DNA of 29,081 bases, taken from Lachnospiraceae bacterium (GTDB lineage Bacteria; Bacillota; Clostridia; Lachnospirales; Lachnospiraceae). Shown here in pieces: positions 9,299 through 16,962 of this stretch. Positions within the stretch are counted from its first letter, which is position 1, and each line of letters starts with the position of its first letter. Position numbers and translations under genes: made by a program. Location of the stretch: NCBI GenBank assembly GCA_009774215.1, contig VSNH01000029.1:1-29081 (forward strand), written 5' to 3'. Below the pieces are notes generated by a model. That model had not been told where the DNA came from and searched no databases. It saw only the letters and a program-made list of their open reading frames with translations.

Positions 9299-10348
9299 AT
9301 GAGAGTGGTGTTTATGGGAACGCCTGATTTCGCGGTGGGCGCGCTGGAGGCGATTGTCGAAGCGGGACATGAGGTGGCGGCGGTGGTGACCCAGCCGGAT
9401 AAGCCGAAGGGCAGGGGTAAGGAAGTGCAGATGACGCCGGTCAAGGTATGCGCGCTTGCCCATGATATTCCCGTATTCCAGCCTGTGAAAATCAAGGAGC
9501 CGGAGGCGGTGGAGACGCTTCACACGTACCGCGCGGATATCTTTGTGGTGGCGGCGTTCGGGCAGATTCTCTCGGAGGAGATTCTCGAAATGCCGAAGTA
9601 CGGGTGCGTGAATATCCACGCGTCGCTGCTGCCGAAGTACCGGGGAGCAGGGCCGATCCAGTGGGCAATCATCAACGGAGAAAAGATAACAGGTGTTACC
9701 ATCATGCAGATGGATAAAGGGCTGGATACCGGGGATATGCTTTTGGGGACGGAGGTGGAGATTGCCGCTGACGAGACGGCGGATACCCTGCACGACAAGC
9801 TGGCCGCGGCAGGCGCGGCGTTGATCGTGGAGGCGCTTGCAAAGATCGAGGCGGGCGATGTGACGCCTGTGAAGCAGAATGACGGGGAGTCCTGCTACGC
9901 GAAGATGCTGAATAAGTCCATGGGGAAGATCGACTGGAACATGGAGTCGGAGAAACTGGACTGTCTGATCCGGGGGCTGATCTCGTGGCCGGGAGCCTCC
10001 ACAATTTATCGGGGAAAGACCCTGAAAATATGGCGGGAGGAAGTGGTTTCGGCGGAGACACCGGCGGCGGGAGAAGCACTTTCGGGGCAGGAGACGACAG
10101 ATGGAGGCAGTGTGGAAGAGCGGTTTGTTGCGGATACGCGATTTGAACAGAGCAACGGCGGCTTCATCAGAAACGCGCCGCCGGGCACGGTTGTCCGGGT
10201 GGATAAGGACGCCTTCTACGTGCAGACGGGGAAAGGTGTGCTCAGGGTACTGGCGGTGCAGCCGGAGGGCAAAAAGCGTATGGAGGTAAAGGATTTCCTG
10301 CTGGGATATCCGGTGAAGCCGGGCGATATGCTCGGGAAGAACTGCTAA
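9299..10348 (+). CDS. fmt: Methionyl-tRNA formyltransferase
   Basis: Transfers a formyl group from 10-formyltetrahydrofolate to initiator Met-tRNA. From the ATG at 9299 (after AAAGGAGAG) it is 349 residues; an in-frame ATG at 9242 adds 19 non-conserved residues and lacks support. The catalytic text is present: VVFMGTPDFA at the start, NIHASLLPKYRGAGP (Asn105, His107) and MDKGLDTGD (Asp143). The family is usually about 310-315 residues. The excess is mostly a 40-residue, low-complexity insert in the C-terminal tRNA-binding domain (about 252-292, with AETPAAGEALSGQ and GGSVEERF), before the conserved APPGTVV. The frame reads cleanly through it, so it is an insertion, not a frameshift. Confidence 0.95.
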   Translation: MRVVFMGTPDFAVGALEAIVEAGHEVAAVVTQPDKPKGRGKEVQMTPVKVCALAHDIPVFQPVKIKEPEAVETLHTYRADIFVVAAFGQILSEEILEMPKYGCVNIHASLLPKYRGAGPIQWAIINGEKITGVTIMQMDKGLDTGDMLLGTEVEIAADETADTLHDKLAAAGAALIVEALAKIEAGDVTPVKQNDGESCYAKMLNKSMGKIDWNMESEKLDCLIRGLISWPGASTIYRGKTLKIWREEVVSAETPAAGEALSGQETTDGGSVEERFVADTRFEQSNGGFIRNAPPGTVVRVDKDAFYVQTGKGVLRVLAVQPEGKKRMEVKDFLLGYPVKPGDMLGKNC

Positions 10349-10363
10349 CAGTCTACACCACAG

Positions 10364-10403
10364 GACGTTTTGCCAAGAAGCGTCTCAAACCGGAGAATGC
10401 GGG
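10364..10403 (+). repeat. Possible degenerate copy of the composite palindromic element
   Basis: The gap between fmt and the peptidase gene has an imperfect hairpin (GACGTTTT at 10364-10371 pairs with GAAGCGTC at 10377-10384, two G-U pairs). It shares the string GCCAAGAAGC and, a few bases on, GGAGAATGC with the element before rsgA, in the same order and at similar spacing. The second hairpin arm is missing. This may be a decayed half copy, but the match is short. Confidence 0.35.
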
Positions 10404-10429
10404 TCATTTTTCGAGAAAGGATGATGAAT

Positions 10430-11146
10430 ATGGGATATTACGGGTATGGATTGGGATATTACTTTGATCCGACTTACATTCTGGTACTGATCGGGGCGGT
10501 GCTTTGTCTGTGGGCGCAGGCCAGGGTCAGCTCTACCTACAGTAAGTTCTCCAGAGTGCAGAGCCGGACCGGCATGACGGGCGCGCAGGCGGCCCAGAGG
10601 ATTTTACAGATGTCGGGGATCTATGATGTACGTATCGAGCATGTGGGCGGCAGCCTTACCGATCACTATGACCCGGCGCACAAGGTGCTGCGCCTTTCGG
10701 ATTCCGTGTACGGTTCGACTTCCGTGGCGGCGATCGGGGTGGCGGCCCACGAGTGCGGACATGCGGTGCAGCACGATAAGGGCTATGCGCCCTTAAAGAT
10801 TCGTTCAGCGCTTGTGCCGGCGGCAAATATTGGTTCCAAGGCGGGGATTCCGCTGATCATTCTGGGCGCCATTCTGGGGATGAACCAGACGTTGATTCAG
10901 ATCGGCATCTGGGTGTTCGCGCTGGCAGTGCTCTTTCAGGTGGTGACCCTGCCCGTGGAGTTCAACGCATCCGGCAGAGCGCTCGCCATGCTGGGAGATT
11001 ACGGGATGCTGGAGCGGGACGAGACGGCGGGGTGCAGGAAGGTGTTGAAGGCGGCGGCCCTGACTTATGTGGCGGCTGCAGCATCGGCAATCTTGCAGCT
11101 TCTGCGGCTTGTGCTTTTGTTTGGCAACAGAAGCCGGGACGATTAA
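10430..11146 (+). CDS. Membrane zinc metallopeptidase, YugP family
   Basis: From the ATG at 10430 (nine bases after AAAGG) the product is 238 residues, MGYYGYGLGYYFDPTYIL onward. Earlier in-frame ATGs (10370, 10421, 10424) are less well placed. The zinc-binding motif AAHECGHAVQH contains HECGH, the HExxH metal site, and PVEFNASGRA downstream likely supplies the third ligand. Hydrophobic segments lie near the N-terminus (TYILVLIGAVLCLW), after the motif (two adjacent helices around IPLIILGAILG and IGIWVFALAVLF) and near the C-terminus. This matches the neutral zinc metallopeptidase family typified by Bacillus YugP. The substrate is unknown. Its place between fmt and rsmB recurs in related Clostridia as far as I know, but gives no clear functional clue. 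Confidence 0.88.
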   Translation: MGYYGYGLGYYFDPTYILVLIGAVLCLWAQARVSSTYSKFSRVQSRTGMTGAQAAQRILQMSGIYDVRIEHVGGSLTDHYDPAHKVLRLSDSVYGSTSVAAIGVAAHECGHAVQHDKGYAPLKIRSALVPAANIGSKAGIPLIILGAILGMNQTLIQIGIWVFALAVLFQVVTLPVEFNASGRALAMLGDYGMLERDETAGCRKVLKAAALTYVAAAASAILQLLRLVLLFGNRSRDD

Positions 11147-11303
11147 AGTGAAAAGAACTTCTAAAGCTCAGCAGCAGAGGCTGCATCGCAAATCACTTTC
11201 ACTCAGGAGAATGCCTGAAATACGGCATTCTCCGCACTGATTTGAGATTCCGCAGAGCGGAATCATGGGGTTAGAGTGAAAAGAAATGCGGTATTCTCCG
11301 CAT
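11147..11303 (+). repeat. Composite palindromic intergenic element before rsmB
   Basis: The gap between the peptidase gene and rsmB is a string of hairpins. An outer stem pairs AGTGAAAAG (11147-11155) with CTTTCACT (11196-11203) and encloses GCAGC/GCTGC. Next is a perfect 10-bp hairpin, GGAGAATGCC (11206-11215) with GGCATTCTCC (11224-11233). A third is GATTCCGC (11246-11253) with GCGGAATC (11257-11264), and a fourth is ATGCGG (11286-11291) with CCGCAT (11298-11303). The first two units match the element before rsgA, including CTTCTAAAG and the identical 10-bp stem. None ends in a T-run, so these do not look like terminators. Confidence 0.75.
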
Positions 11304-11346
11304 AGATCGAAGCTTCTGCATAAATGGAATTATGGGAGAGCGTGAC

Positions 11347-12699
11347 ATGGCACAGATCAATACGCGGGAGATCGTTTTGGATATTCTGCTGGAGCTGTCC
11401 GGACAGACCGAATACAGCAATGTCCTGATCGGGGCGGCGCTTACTAAATACAATTATCTGGACAGCAGGGAAAAAGCTTTTATCAAACGGCTGACAGAGG
11501 GATGCGTTGAGCGGAGGATTCAGCTTGATTATGTGCTGGATCAGTATTCAAAAACACCTGTTATGAAAATGAAGCCGTTGATACGGGAGCTGCTGCGCAT
11601 GAGTGTATACCAGCTTCTGTTTATGGAGCACATTCCTGCGGCGGCGGTCTGCAACGAGGCGGTGAAGCTGGCAAAAAGGCGCAGATTCCAGAATCTGCAG
11701 GGCTATGTGAACGGTGTACTGCGCAATATCGCCAGAGGGCGGGAGGAGATCGCGTGGCCCGACAGACAGTATGACAGGGCGGCCTTTTTGTCCGTCACCT
11801 ATTCCATGCCGCCTTGGCTTGTCGTACATTTTACGGAGAATTACGGCGAGGAGGCTTGCGAGAAAATTTTGGCGGCTTTTTTGGAGAGACGCCCGGTGAG
11901 TGTGCGGCTGGACGAGCGGCTTTCGGAAAAGGAGCGGGAGAGCCTTTTCGCCGCATGGGAAAAGGACGGGGTAAAGGTGAGCAGACATCCTTTCCTGCCC
12001 TATGCCGTGGAACTGCAGGGAGCCGCCGGAATCGGCAGCCTTGCGGGATATGCGGAGGGACGCTTCGCGGTGCAGGATGTAAGCTCCATGCTGGTGGTGG
12101 AGGCGGCGGGCATCTGCCCCGGGGATACGGTGATTGATGTCTGCGCGGCGCCCGGCGGCAAGGCGCTCCACGCAGCGGTGAGGCTGGACGGCACGGGCGA
12201 GGTCATTGCCTGTGACGTGAGCCGCTATAAAACGGATAAGATTGAGGAAAACCGACTCCGCCTCGGGATGGAGAACGTGTCCGTCCGGGTGCGGGATGCC
12301 AGAGAGCGGGACGATTCTCTTCTGGGAAAGGCGGACGTCCTGCTGGCAGATGTGCCATGTTCGGGGCTGGGCGTGATCGGTCACAAGCAGGATATCAAGT
12401 ACCGGGTGACGAAGGAGTCGCTGAAAGAGATAAGGAAACTGCAGGAAGAAATAATAACAAACGTTATTGAATATATCAAGCCTGGCGGCATTCTGATGTA
12501 CAGCACCTGTACCATGAATCCCGGGGAGAACGAAGAGATGGCGGCATGGATTTGTGAAACCTTCGGTCTGGAGCCGGTGAGCATGAGAGACAGACTGCCC
12601 GCCGCACTTGCCGAAGAGGCGGGGCAGGGGATGGTACAGCTTTTGCCGGGGGTCCACGAGACGGACGGTTTTTTCCTGGCGAAGTTTCGGAAAAAGTAA
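11347..12699 (+). CDS. rsmB: 16S rRNA (cytosine-967-C5)-methyltransferase RsmB
   Basis: Methylates C967 of 16S rRNA using S-adenosylmethionine. The start is placed at ATG 11347 (MAQINTREIV), eight bases after GGGAG; an ATG at 11332 would place that site inside the gene. The 450-residue protein has an N-terminal NusB-like RNA-binding domain (about 1-140) and a Rossmann methyltransferase domain. The latter has DVCAAPGGKALHAA (264 on, SAM binding), ADVPCSGLG (Cys338) and YSTCTMNPGENEEM (Cys388, the usual catalytic cysteine in this family). It lies in the classical def-fmt-rsmB-rlmN-stp-prkC-rsgA order. Confidence 0.95.
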   Translation: MAQINTREIVLDILLELSGQTEYSNVLIGAALTKYNYLDSREKAFIKRLTEGCVERRIQLDYVLDQYSKTPVMKMKPLIRELLRMSVYQLLFMEHIPAAAVCNEAVKLAKRRRFQNLQGYVNGVLRNIARGREEIAWPDRQYDRAAFLSVTYSMPPWLVVHFTENYGEEACEKILAAFLERRPVSVRLDERLSEKERESLFAAWEKDGVKVSRHPFLPYAVELQGAAGIGSLAGYAEGRFAVQDVSSMLVVEAAGICPGDTVIDVCAAPGGKALHAAVRLDGTGEVIACDVSRYKTDKIEENRLRLGMENVSVRVRDARERDDSLLGKADVLLADVPCSGLGVIGHKQDIKYRVTKESLKEIRKLQEEIITNVIEYIKPGGILMYSTCTMNPGENEEMAAWICETFGLEPVSMRDRLPAALAEEAGQGMVQLLPGVHETDGFFLAKFRKK

Positions 12700-12748
12700 C
12701 CCCGGATTCCGGTGAAGGAAAAAGAGTCGCACTTAAGAGACACAGAAT

Positions 12749-12772
12749 CTGACTTCAAAAAAGATAAGTCAG
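12749..12772 (+). other. Small hairpin between rsmB and rlmN
   Basis: CTGACTT (12749-12755) pairs with AAGTCAG (12766-12772) around a 10-nt A-rich loop, followed by only TTT. It could be a weak terminator or an RNA-processing stem. The rest of the 128-bp gap is A/G-rich with no gene. Confidence 0.3.
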
Positions 12773-12827
12773 TTTAAGAAAAAACAGAATCCGGCATAAG
12801 AGAAGGAACAGGAAGAAAGCGTAAAGG

Positions 12828-13874
12828 ATGGAGAAGAAGGATATCAAGTCCCTCACATTGACGGAATTGAAAGAGGAGATGACGGCGCTCGGTGAAAAGC
12901 CCTTCCGGGCGGTACAGATGTACGAGTGGATGCATCAGAAACAGGCGCGCGGTTTTGAGGAAATGACGAACATTTCTGCGGCTATGAAAGCAAAATGTGG
13001 GGAAAGCTATCTTTATACGGCGCTGCGCATTGTGACGGTGCAGGAGTCGGCCATAGACGGCACGAAAAAGTATCTTTTCGCGCTGTCCGACGGCAATATG
13101 GTGGAGAGTGTGTGGATGCGCTATAAACACGGCAACTCAGTCTGTATTTCCTCGCAGGTGGGATGCCGTATGGGGTGCCGTTTCTGCGCCTCCACGCTGG
13201 ACGGGCTGGTGCGCAATCTGTCCGCCTCGGAGATGCTTGACCAGATTTACGCCATCACACGGGAGACGGGGGAGCGGGTCTCCAATGTGGTGGTGATGGG
13301 AAGCGGAGAGCCGCTCGACAATTATGAAAATCTCCTGCGGTTCATCACGCTGCTCACGGACGAGAACGGCCTCCATATCAGCCAGAGGAACGTGACCGTT
13401 TCCACCTGTGGGATTGTGCCCATGATGCGGAAACTGGCGCAGGAAAAATTACAGATTACGCTGGCATTATCGCTTCATGCTGCGACGGATGAAAAGCGGC
13501 GGGAGCTGATGCCCATTGCCAACCAATATACGCTGGAGGAGCTGATGGCCTGCTGCGCCTATTATTTTGAACAGACCGGGCGGCGGATCACCTTCGAGTA
13601 CAGCCTGGTGCGGGACGTCAACGATACACGGAGGGACGCGGAGACACTGGCGGCTTTGATCCGGGGGTTGAACTGCCATGTGAACCTGATCCCGGTGAAT
13701 CCCGTCAAAGAAAGGGCTTACGTGCAGTCGGAGCGGCAGGCGGTGGAAGCCTTCGCCGCGCTTCTTGCGAAAAAGGGGATAAACGCCACGGTCCGCCGGG
13801 AGATGGGGCGGGATATCGACGGCGCCTGCGGTCAGCTCAGAAGGCGGTTTTTATCGGAAGCGGAAGAGGGCTGA
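12828..13874 (+). CDS. rlmN: Dual-specificity rRNA/tRNA (adenine-C2)-methyltransferase RlmN
   Basis: A radical SAM enzyme that methylates C2 of A2503 in 23S rRNA and A37 in some tRNAs. At 348 residues it has the family length. The iron-sulfur motif is CRMGCRFC (113-120; Cys113, 117 and 120), preceded by CISSQVG. Downstream are VVVMGSGEPLDNYEN, TLALSLHAA and YSLVRDVNDT. The C-terminal GACGQLR carries Cys334, expected to be the catalytic methyl-carrying pair with a cysteine of the family. Being RlmN rather than the resistance enzyme Cfr is inferred from context between rsmB and stp. Confidence 0.96.
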   Translation: MEKKDIKSLTLTELKEEMTALGEKPFRAVQMYEWMHQKQARGFEEMTNISAAMKAKCGESYLYTALRIVTVQESAIDGTKKYLFALSDGNMVESVWMRYKHGNSVCISSQVGCRMGCRFCASTLDGLVRNLSASEMLDQIYAITRETGERVSNVVVMGSGEPLDNYENLLRFITLLTDENGLHISQRNVTVSTCGIVPMMRKLAQEKLQITLALSLHAATDEKRRELMPIANQYTLEELMACCAYYFEQTGRRITFEYSLVRDVNDTRRDAETLAALIRGLNCHVNLIPVNPVKERAYVQSERQAVEAFAALLAKKGINATVRREMGRDIDGACGQLRRRFLSEAEEG

Positions 13875-13886
13875 ATTTTAATTTGC

Positions 13887-13915
13887 TTGCTCTTTTACAG
13901 GGAATATGCTAACAT
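13887..13915 (+). promoter_or_regulatory. Internal promoter candidate before the phosphatase-kinase pair
   Basis: TTGCTC (13887-13892), a 17-bp spacer and TAACAT (13910-13915), with TGC just before the -10. It falls in the short AT-rich gap after rlmN, about 50 bp before the GTG start of the phosphatase. It could give stp-prkC expression separate from the long operon. The match is moderate. Confidence 0.4.
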
Positions 13916-13963
13916 GGGTAATTGGTAAAATATGCAAATCACTATAAAACGGAGGAAAAAGCC

Positions 13964-14734
13964 GTGCTCAGGTCTTATGCGCTGACGGATATCGGGCGAA
14001 GGAGACAACTGAATCAGGATTATATTTATGCTTCCGAGACGCCGGTCGGGAATCTGCCGAATCTCTTTATTGTGGCGGACGGCATGGGCGGCCATAAGGC
14101 GGGGGATTACGCTTCTGACCTGGCGGTGGAGACGGTGGTCGGGGAAGCGGAGACATCCTTTGAGAAGAGCCCGGAGAAGATACTGGGTCATGCGATCTCC
14201 AAGGCAAATGAAATTTTGCGCAAACGCGCCAATGAGGACTTTGCCTTGAGCGGCATGGGCACCACGCTTGTGGCGGCTACCTGTATCGGGCGCTATCTGG
14301 AAGTGGCGAATGTGGGGGACAGCAGACTCTATGTAATCCGTGATGAGATTGAGCAGATTACGGAGGATCATTCTCTTGTGGAAGAGATGGTTCGGATGGG
14401 CGGGATTGGCCGGGAGGAGGCCAGAAACCATCCCGATAAAAATATCATTACCAGGGCGGTGGGCGCGAGGGATGATGTGGAGGTTGATTTTTTCAACAGG
14501 GAATTACAGACAGGAGATATGGTTTTACTTTGTTCGGATGGTTTGACTAACATGGTGGACGACGAGACGATATGCCGGATTCTGAAAAACGGCAAAAGCC
14601 TCAGGGACAGGGTAGAAGAACTGGTAGAGACGGCCAACGTAAACGGCGGCAGAGACAATATATCGGTGATCGTTATCGAACCGTTAGCAGACGAGGACTT
14701 GTATGAAAAATCATATGAGAACGCTCCGGAATGA
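13964..14734 (+). CDS. stp: PP2C-family Ser/Thr protein phosphatase (Stp/PrpC)
   Basis: Reverses phosphorylation by the PASTA kinase encoded next to it. The start is GTG 13964, after a strong GGAGG with good spacing, giving 256 residues (MLRSYALTDIGRRRQLNQD). The longer TTG-started frame from 13922 adds residues from the promoter region. PP2C motifs are complete: RQLNQD (14-19), VADGMGGHKAGD (37-48, metal-binding Asp39), GMGTTLVAA, VGDSRLY, LLCSDGLTNMV and GGRDNISVIVIE (second metal Asp). The gap to the kinase is 8 bp, the standard phosphatase-kinase pair of Firmicutes. Confidence 0.95.
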   Translation: MLRSYALTDIGRRRQLNQDYIYASETPVGNLPNLFIVADGMGGHKAGDYASDLAVETVVGEAETSFEKSPEKILGHAISKANEILRKRANEDFALSGMGTTLVAATCIGRYLEVANVGDSRLYVIRDEIEQITEDHSLVEEMVRMGGIGREEARNHPDKNIITRAVGARDDVEVDFFNRELQTGDMVLLCSDGLTNMVDDETICRILKNGKSLRDRVEELVETANVNGGRDNISVIVIEPLADEDLYEKSYENAPE

Positions 14735-14742
14735 GGTAGAAC

Positions 14743-16851
14743 ATGATTAAGATAGGAATGATGATCGCTGATCGGTATGAGATTCTGGAAAAGATCGGTA
14801 CCGGCGGCATGTCAGATGTATATAAAGCAAAAGATCATAAGCTGAACCGTTTTATTGCGGTGAAAGTTTTAAAACAGGAATTCAGCGAAAACGCCAATTT
14901 TGTGTCCAAGTTCCGTATCGAGGCACAGGCTGCGGCGGGTCTTATGCACCCCAATATCGTCAATGTCTATGACGTGGGCGAAGAGAGCGAGAACCACTAT
15001 ATTGTTATGGAGCTTGTGGAGGGGATCACCCTCAAAAAATATATTGAGAAGAAGGCAAGGCTTTCCGTCAAGGAGGCGGTGAGCATTGCCATTCAGGTTT
15101 CCATGGGAATAGAGTCGGCGCACAACAATCACATTATCCACAGGGATATCAAGCCGCAGAATATCATTATTTCCAAGGAAGGAAAAGTGAAGGTGACGGA
15201 CTTCGGCATCGCGAAGGCCGCTACCAGCAATACCATCACTTCCAATGTCATGGGCAGCGTGCACTACACCTCTCCGGAGCAGGCCAGGGGCGGCTATAGC
15301 GACGAGAAGAGCGATATTTATTCGCTGGGTATTACCATGTTCGAGATGCTTACTGGCAGAGTGCCATTTAACGGGGAGACTACGGTAGCCATAGCGATCA
15401 AACATATTCAGGAAGAGTTTCCGTCACCAAGAGAATATGTGCCGGAAATACCGGTCAGTGTGGAGCAGATCGTCCTGAAGTGCTGTCAGAAAAGCCCGGA
15501 CAGGAGATATCAGTCCATGTCTGAGCTGATCGTGGACTTAAAGCAGTCGTTAATCAGCCCGGATGAAGACTTTGTCAAGGTTGCCGACCCTGACGAGGAG
15601 GCTTCCACCCGTATGATTACCGACAGAGATATGGTGCAGATCAAACGCCAGTCTGAGAGCCGGGATTCCATGGATGAGGCTATGCGTTTAAAGAAGGATG
15701 TAAGGGACAGAGAACGCGCGCGCTCTTATGAAGACGATGAGGACGAGGACTGGGACGACGACGAGGAGGATTACGACCCCAAGATGGAGAAGATTACGAC
15801 CATTTTGGCGGTGGTGGCAGCCCTGCTGATCGGCTGTATTCTGATCTTTTTGGTGGGGCGGACGATGGGTGTTTTCAGCTTCGGAGGGGGAAATGCCGGA
15901 GAGGAGCAGGAACAGGCTGCGGAGCAGGTGGAGATGATCCGCGTGGTCGGTATGCACGTGGATGAAGCCAAGCGCGAGCTGCTCGAGCTGGAACTGACGC
16001 CTGAAATCAAATATGAGGAGAACAGCTCTTACGATGCGGGAACGGTGCTTCGCGCAAGCGTACAGGACGGGCTGATGATAAATAAAGGAACGACGATTGT
16101 GCTCACGGTGGCGGAGGCTGCGGAGGGCGTGCAGGTTCCGGACGCGGCGGGTAAATCCCAGACGGAGGCGACTTCCCTTCTGGAGAAGGAGGGATTTGTG
16201 GTAAACGTGGTGGAGAGCTACGATCCGCAGGTGGAGAAGGGGATTGTGATTTCCCAATCACCGGAGGCGGGCACCACGGCATCCGCCGGCTCCAGCATTA
16301 CCATCCGCGTCAGTCAGGGGGCGGAGGATAATAAAGTGAGAGTGCCCGACGTGATGGGTATGGAGGAAATGGATGCGACGGTCAGTCTGACGGAGAGCGG
16401 CCTTACCGTTGGCAATGTGACGCAGACGACCCATGAGGATGCGTCCCTTACGGGCAAGGTGTGCTATCAGAGTTATTCAGTCGGCTCCTACGTGGATAAG
16501 GGGACACCCGTGGATCTGCGGATCAGCACAGGGCCGACCCAGATAACTTACAAGTATTCCGAGGGGATTACCGCGCCAACGGAAGAGCCGTCTTACCAGA
16601 ACGGTATGCATGTGACGGTGACGCTCACTGCGGATGACGGTACACAGCTTTTAAATACACAGACGACCACTTTTCCTGTGGGGGTTAACTATACGGGAAT
16701 CAAGTCAGCTACGGGCACGATCCGCTATAGCTTTGCGGTGCAGACGGAGCCCACCACGATCACCGATCCCGAGACCGGGGAGACGACGACCGAGGGCGGA
16801 GGGACGGAGACAAAGACGGTGGAGCGAAAGGTTAACTTTGTAGAAGAATAG
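14743..16851 (+). CDS. prkC: PASTA-domain Ser/Thr protein kinase PrkC/StkP-type
   Basis: A membrane kinase that senses cell-wall fragments. The 702 residues comprise a Hanks-type kinase domain at about 12-270, with IGTGGMSDVY, catalytic Lys41 (AVK), HRDIKPQN (Asp135), DFG (153-155) and a Thr/Ser-rich activation loop (161-167). A very acidic juxtamembrane stretch (330-345, mostly Asp and Glu) precedes one TM helix (about 352-371). Outside are three PASTA repeats (about 397-458, 461-527, 530-598). A further ~100-residue, Thr-rich C-terminal domain (about 600-702) is not a PASTA repeat. Its start codon lies 8 bp after the phosphatase stop. GAGGT before ATG 14743 supports the start. Confidence 0.95.
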   Translation: MIKIGMMIADRYEILEKIGTGGMSDVYKAKDHKLNRFIAVKVLKQEFSENANFVSKFRIEAQAAAGLMHPNIVNVYDVGEESENHYIVMELVEGITLKKYIEKKARLSVKEAVSIAIQVSMGIESAHNNHIIHRDIKPQNIIISKEGKVKVTDFGIAKAATSNTITSNVMGSVHYTSPEQARGGYSDEKSDIYSLGITMFEMLTGRVPFNGETTVAIAIKHIQEEFPSPREYVPEIPVSVEQIVLKCCQKSPDRRYQSMSELIVDLKQSLISPDEDFVKVADPDEEASTRMITDRDMVQIKRQSESRDSMDEAMRLKKDVRDRERARSYEDDEDEDWDDDEEDYDPKMEKITTILAVVAALLIGCILIFLVGRTMGVFSFGGGNAGEEQEQAAEQVEMIRVVGMHVDEAKRELLELELTPEIKYEENSSYDAGTVLRASVQDGLMINKGTTIVLTVAEAAEGVQVPDAAGKSQTEATSLLEKEGFVVNVVESYDPQVEKGIVISQSPEAGTTASAGSSITIRVSQGAEDNKVRVPDVMGMEEMDATVSLTESGLTVGNVTQTTHEDASLTGKVCYQSYSVGSYVDKGTPVDLRISTGPTQITYKYSEGITAPTEEPSYQNGMHVTVTLTADDGTQLLNTQTTTFPVGVNYTGIKSATGTIRYSFAVQTEPTTITDPETGETTTEGGGTETKTVERKVNFVEE

Positions 16852-16946
16852 CGCGAAAAGTGCTTCTAAAGATGTCCCGCCATTGGACGGGACGCCAAGA
16901 AGCACTATGTTTCGCGTGGGAGAATGCCTGAAAAGCGGCATTCTCC
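16852..16946 (+). repeat. Composite palindromic intergenic element before rsgA
   Basis: It begins directly after the kinase stop codon. An extended stem is formed by CGCGAAA (16852-16858) with TTTCGCG (16910-16916), continued by AGTGCTTCT (16859-16867) with AGAAGCACT (16898-16906). Inside is GTCCCG (16874-16879) with CGGGAC (16888-16893). A second, perfect 10-bp hairpin follows, GGAGAATGCC (16919-16928) with GGCATTCTCC (16937-16946), identical in stem to the one before rsmB. Both copies share CTTCTAAAG and the run TTCTCCGCA ahead of the next gene. There is no T-run, so termination is unlikely. Confidence 0.8.
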
Positions 16947-16962
16947 GCATGGATTGGAGTAT

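Noticed and set aside
11206..11233. Hairpin before rsmB as an intrinsic terminator
   Set aside because: The stem is strong but is followed by CGCACTGA rather than a T-run, and it lies within a co-directional gene run.
11548..12732. 394-codon minus-strand open frame opposite rsmB
   Set aside because: Antisense shadow of a clear RsmB gene; no domain, no ribosome site.
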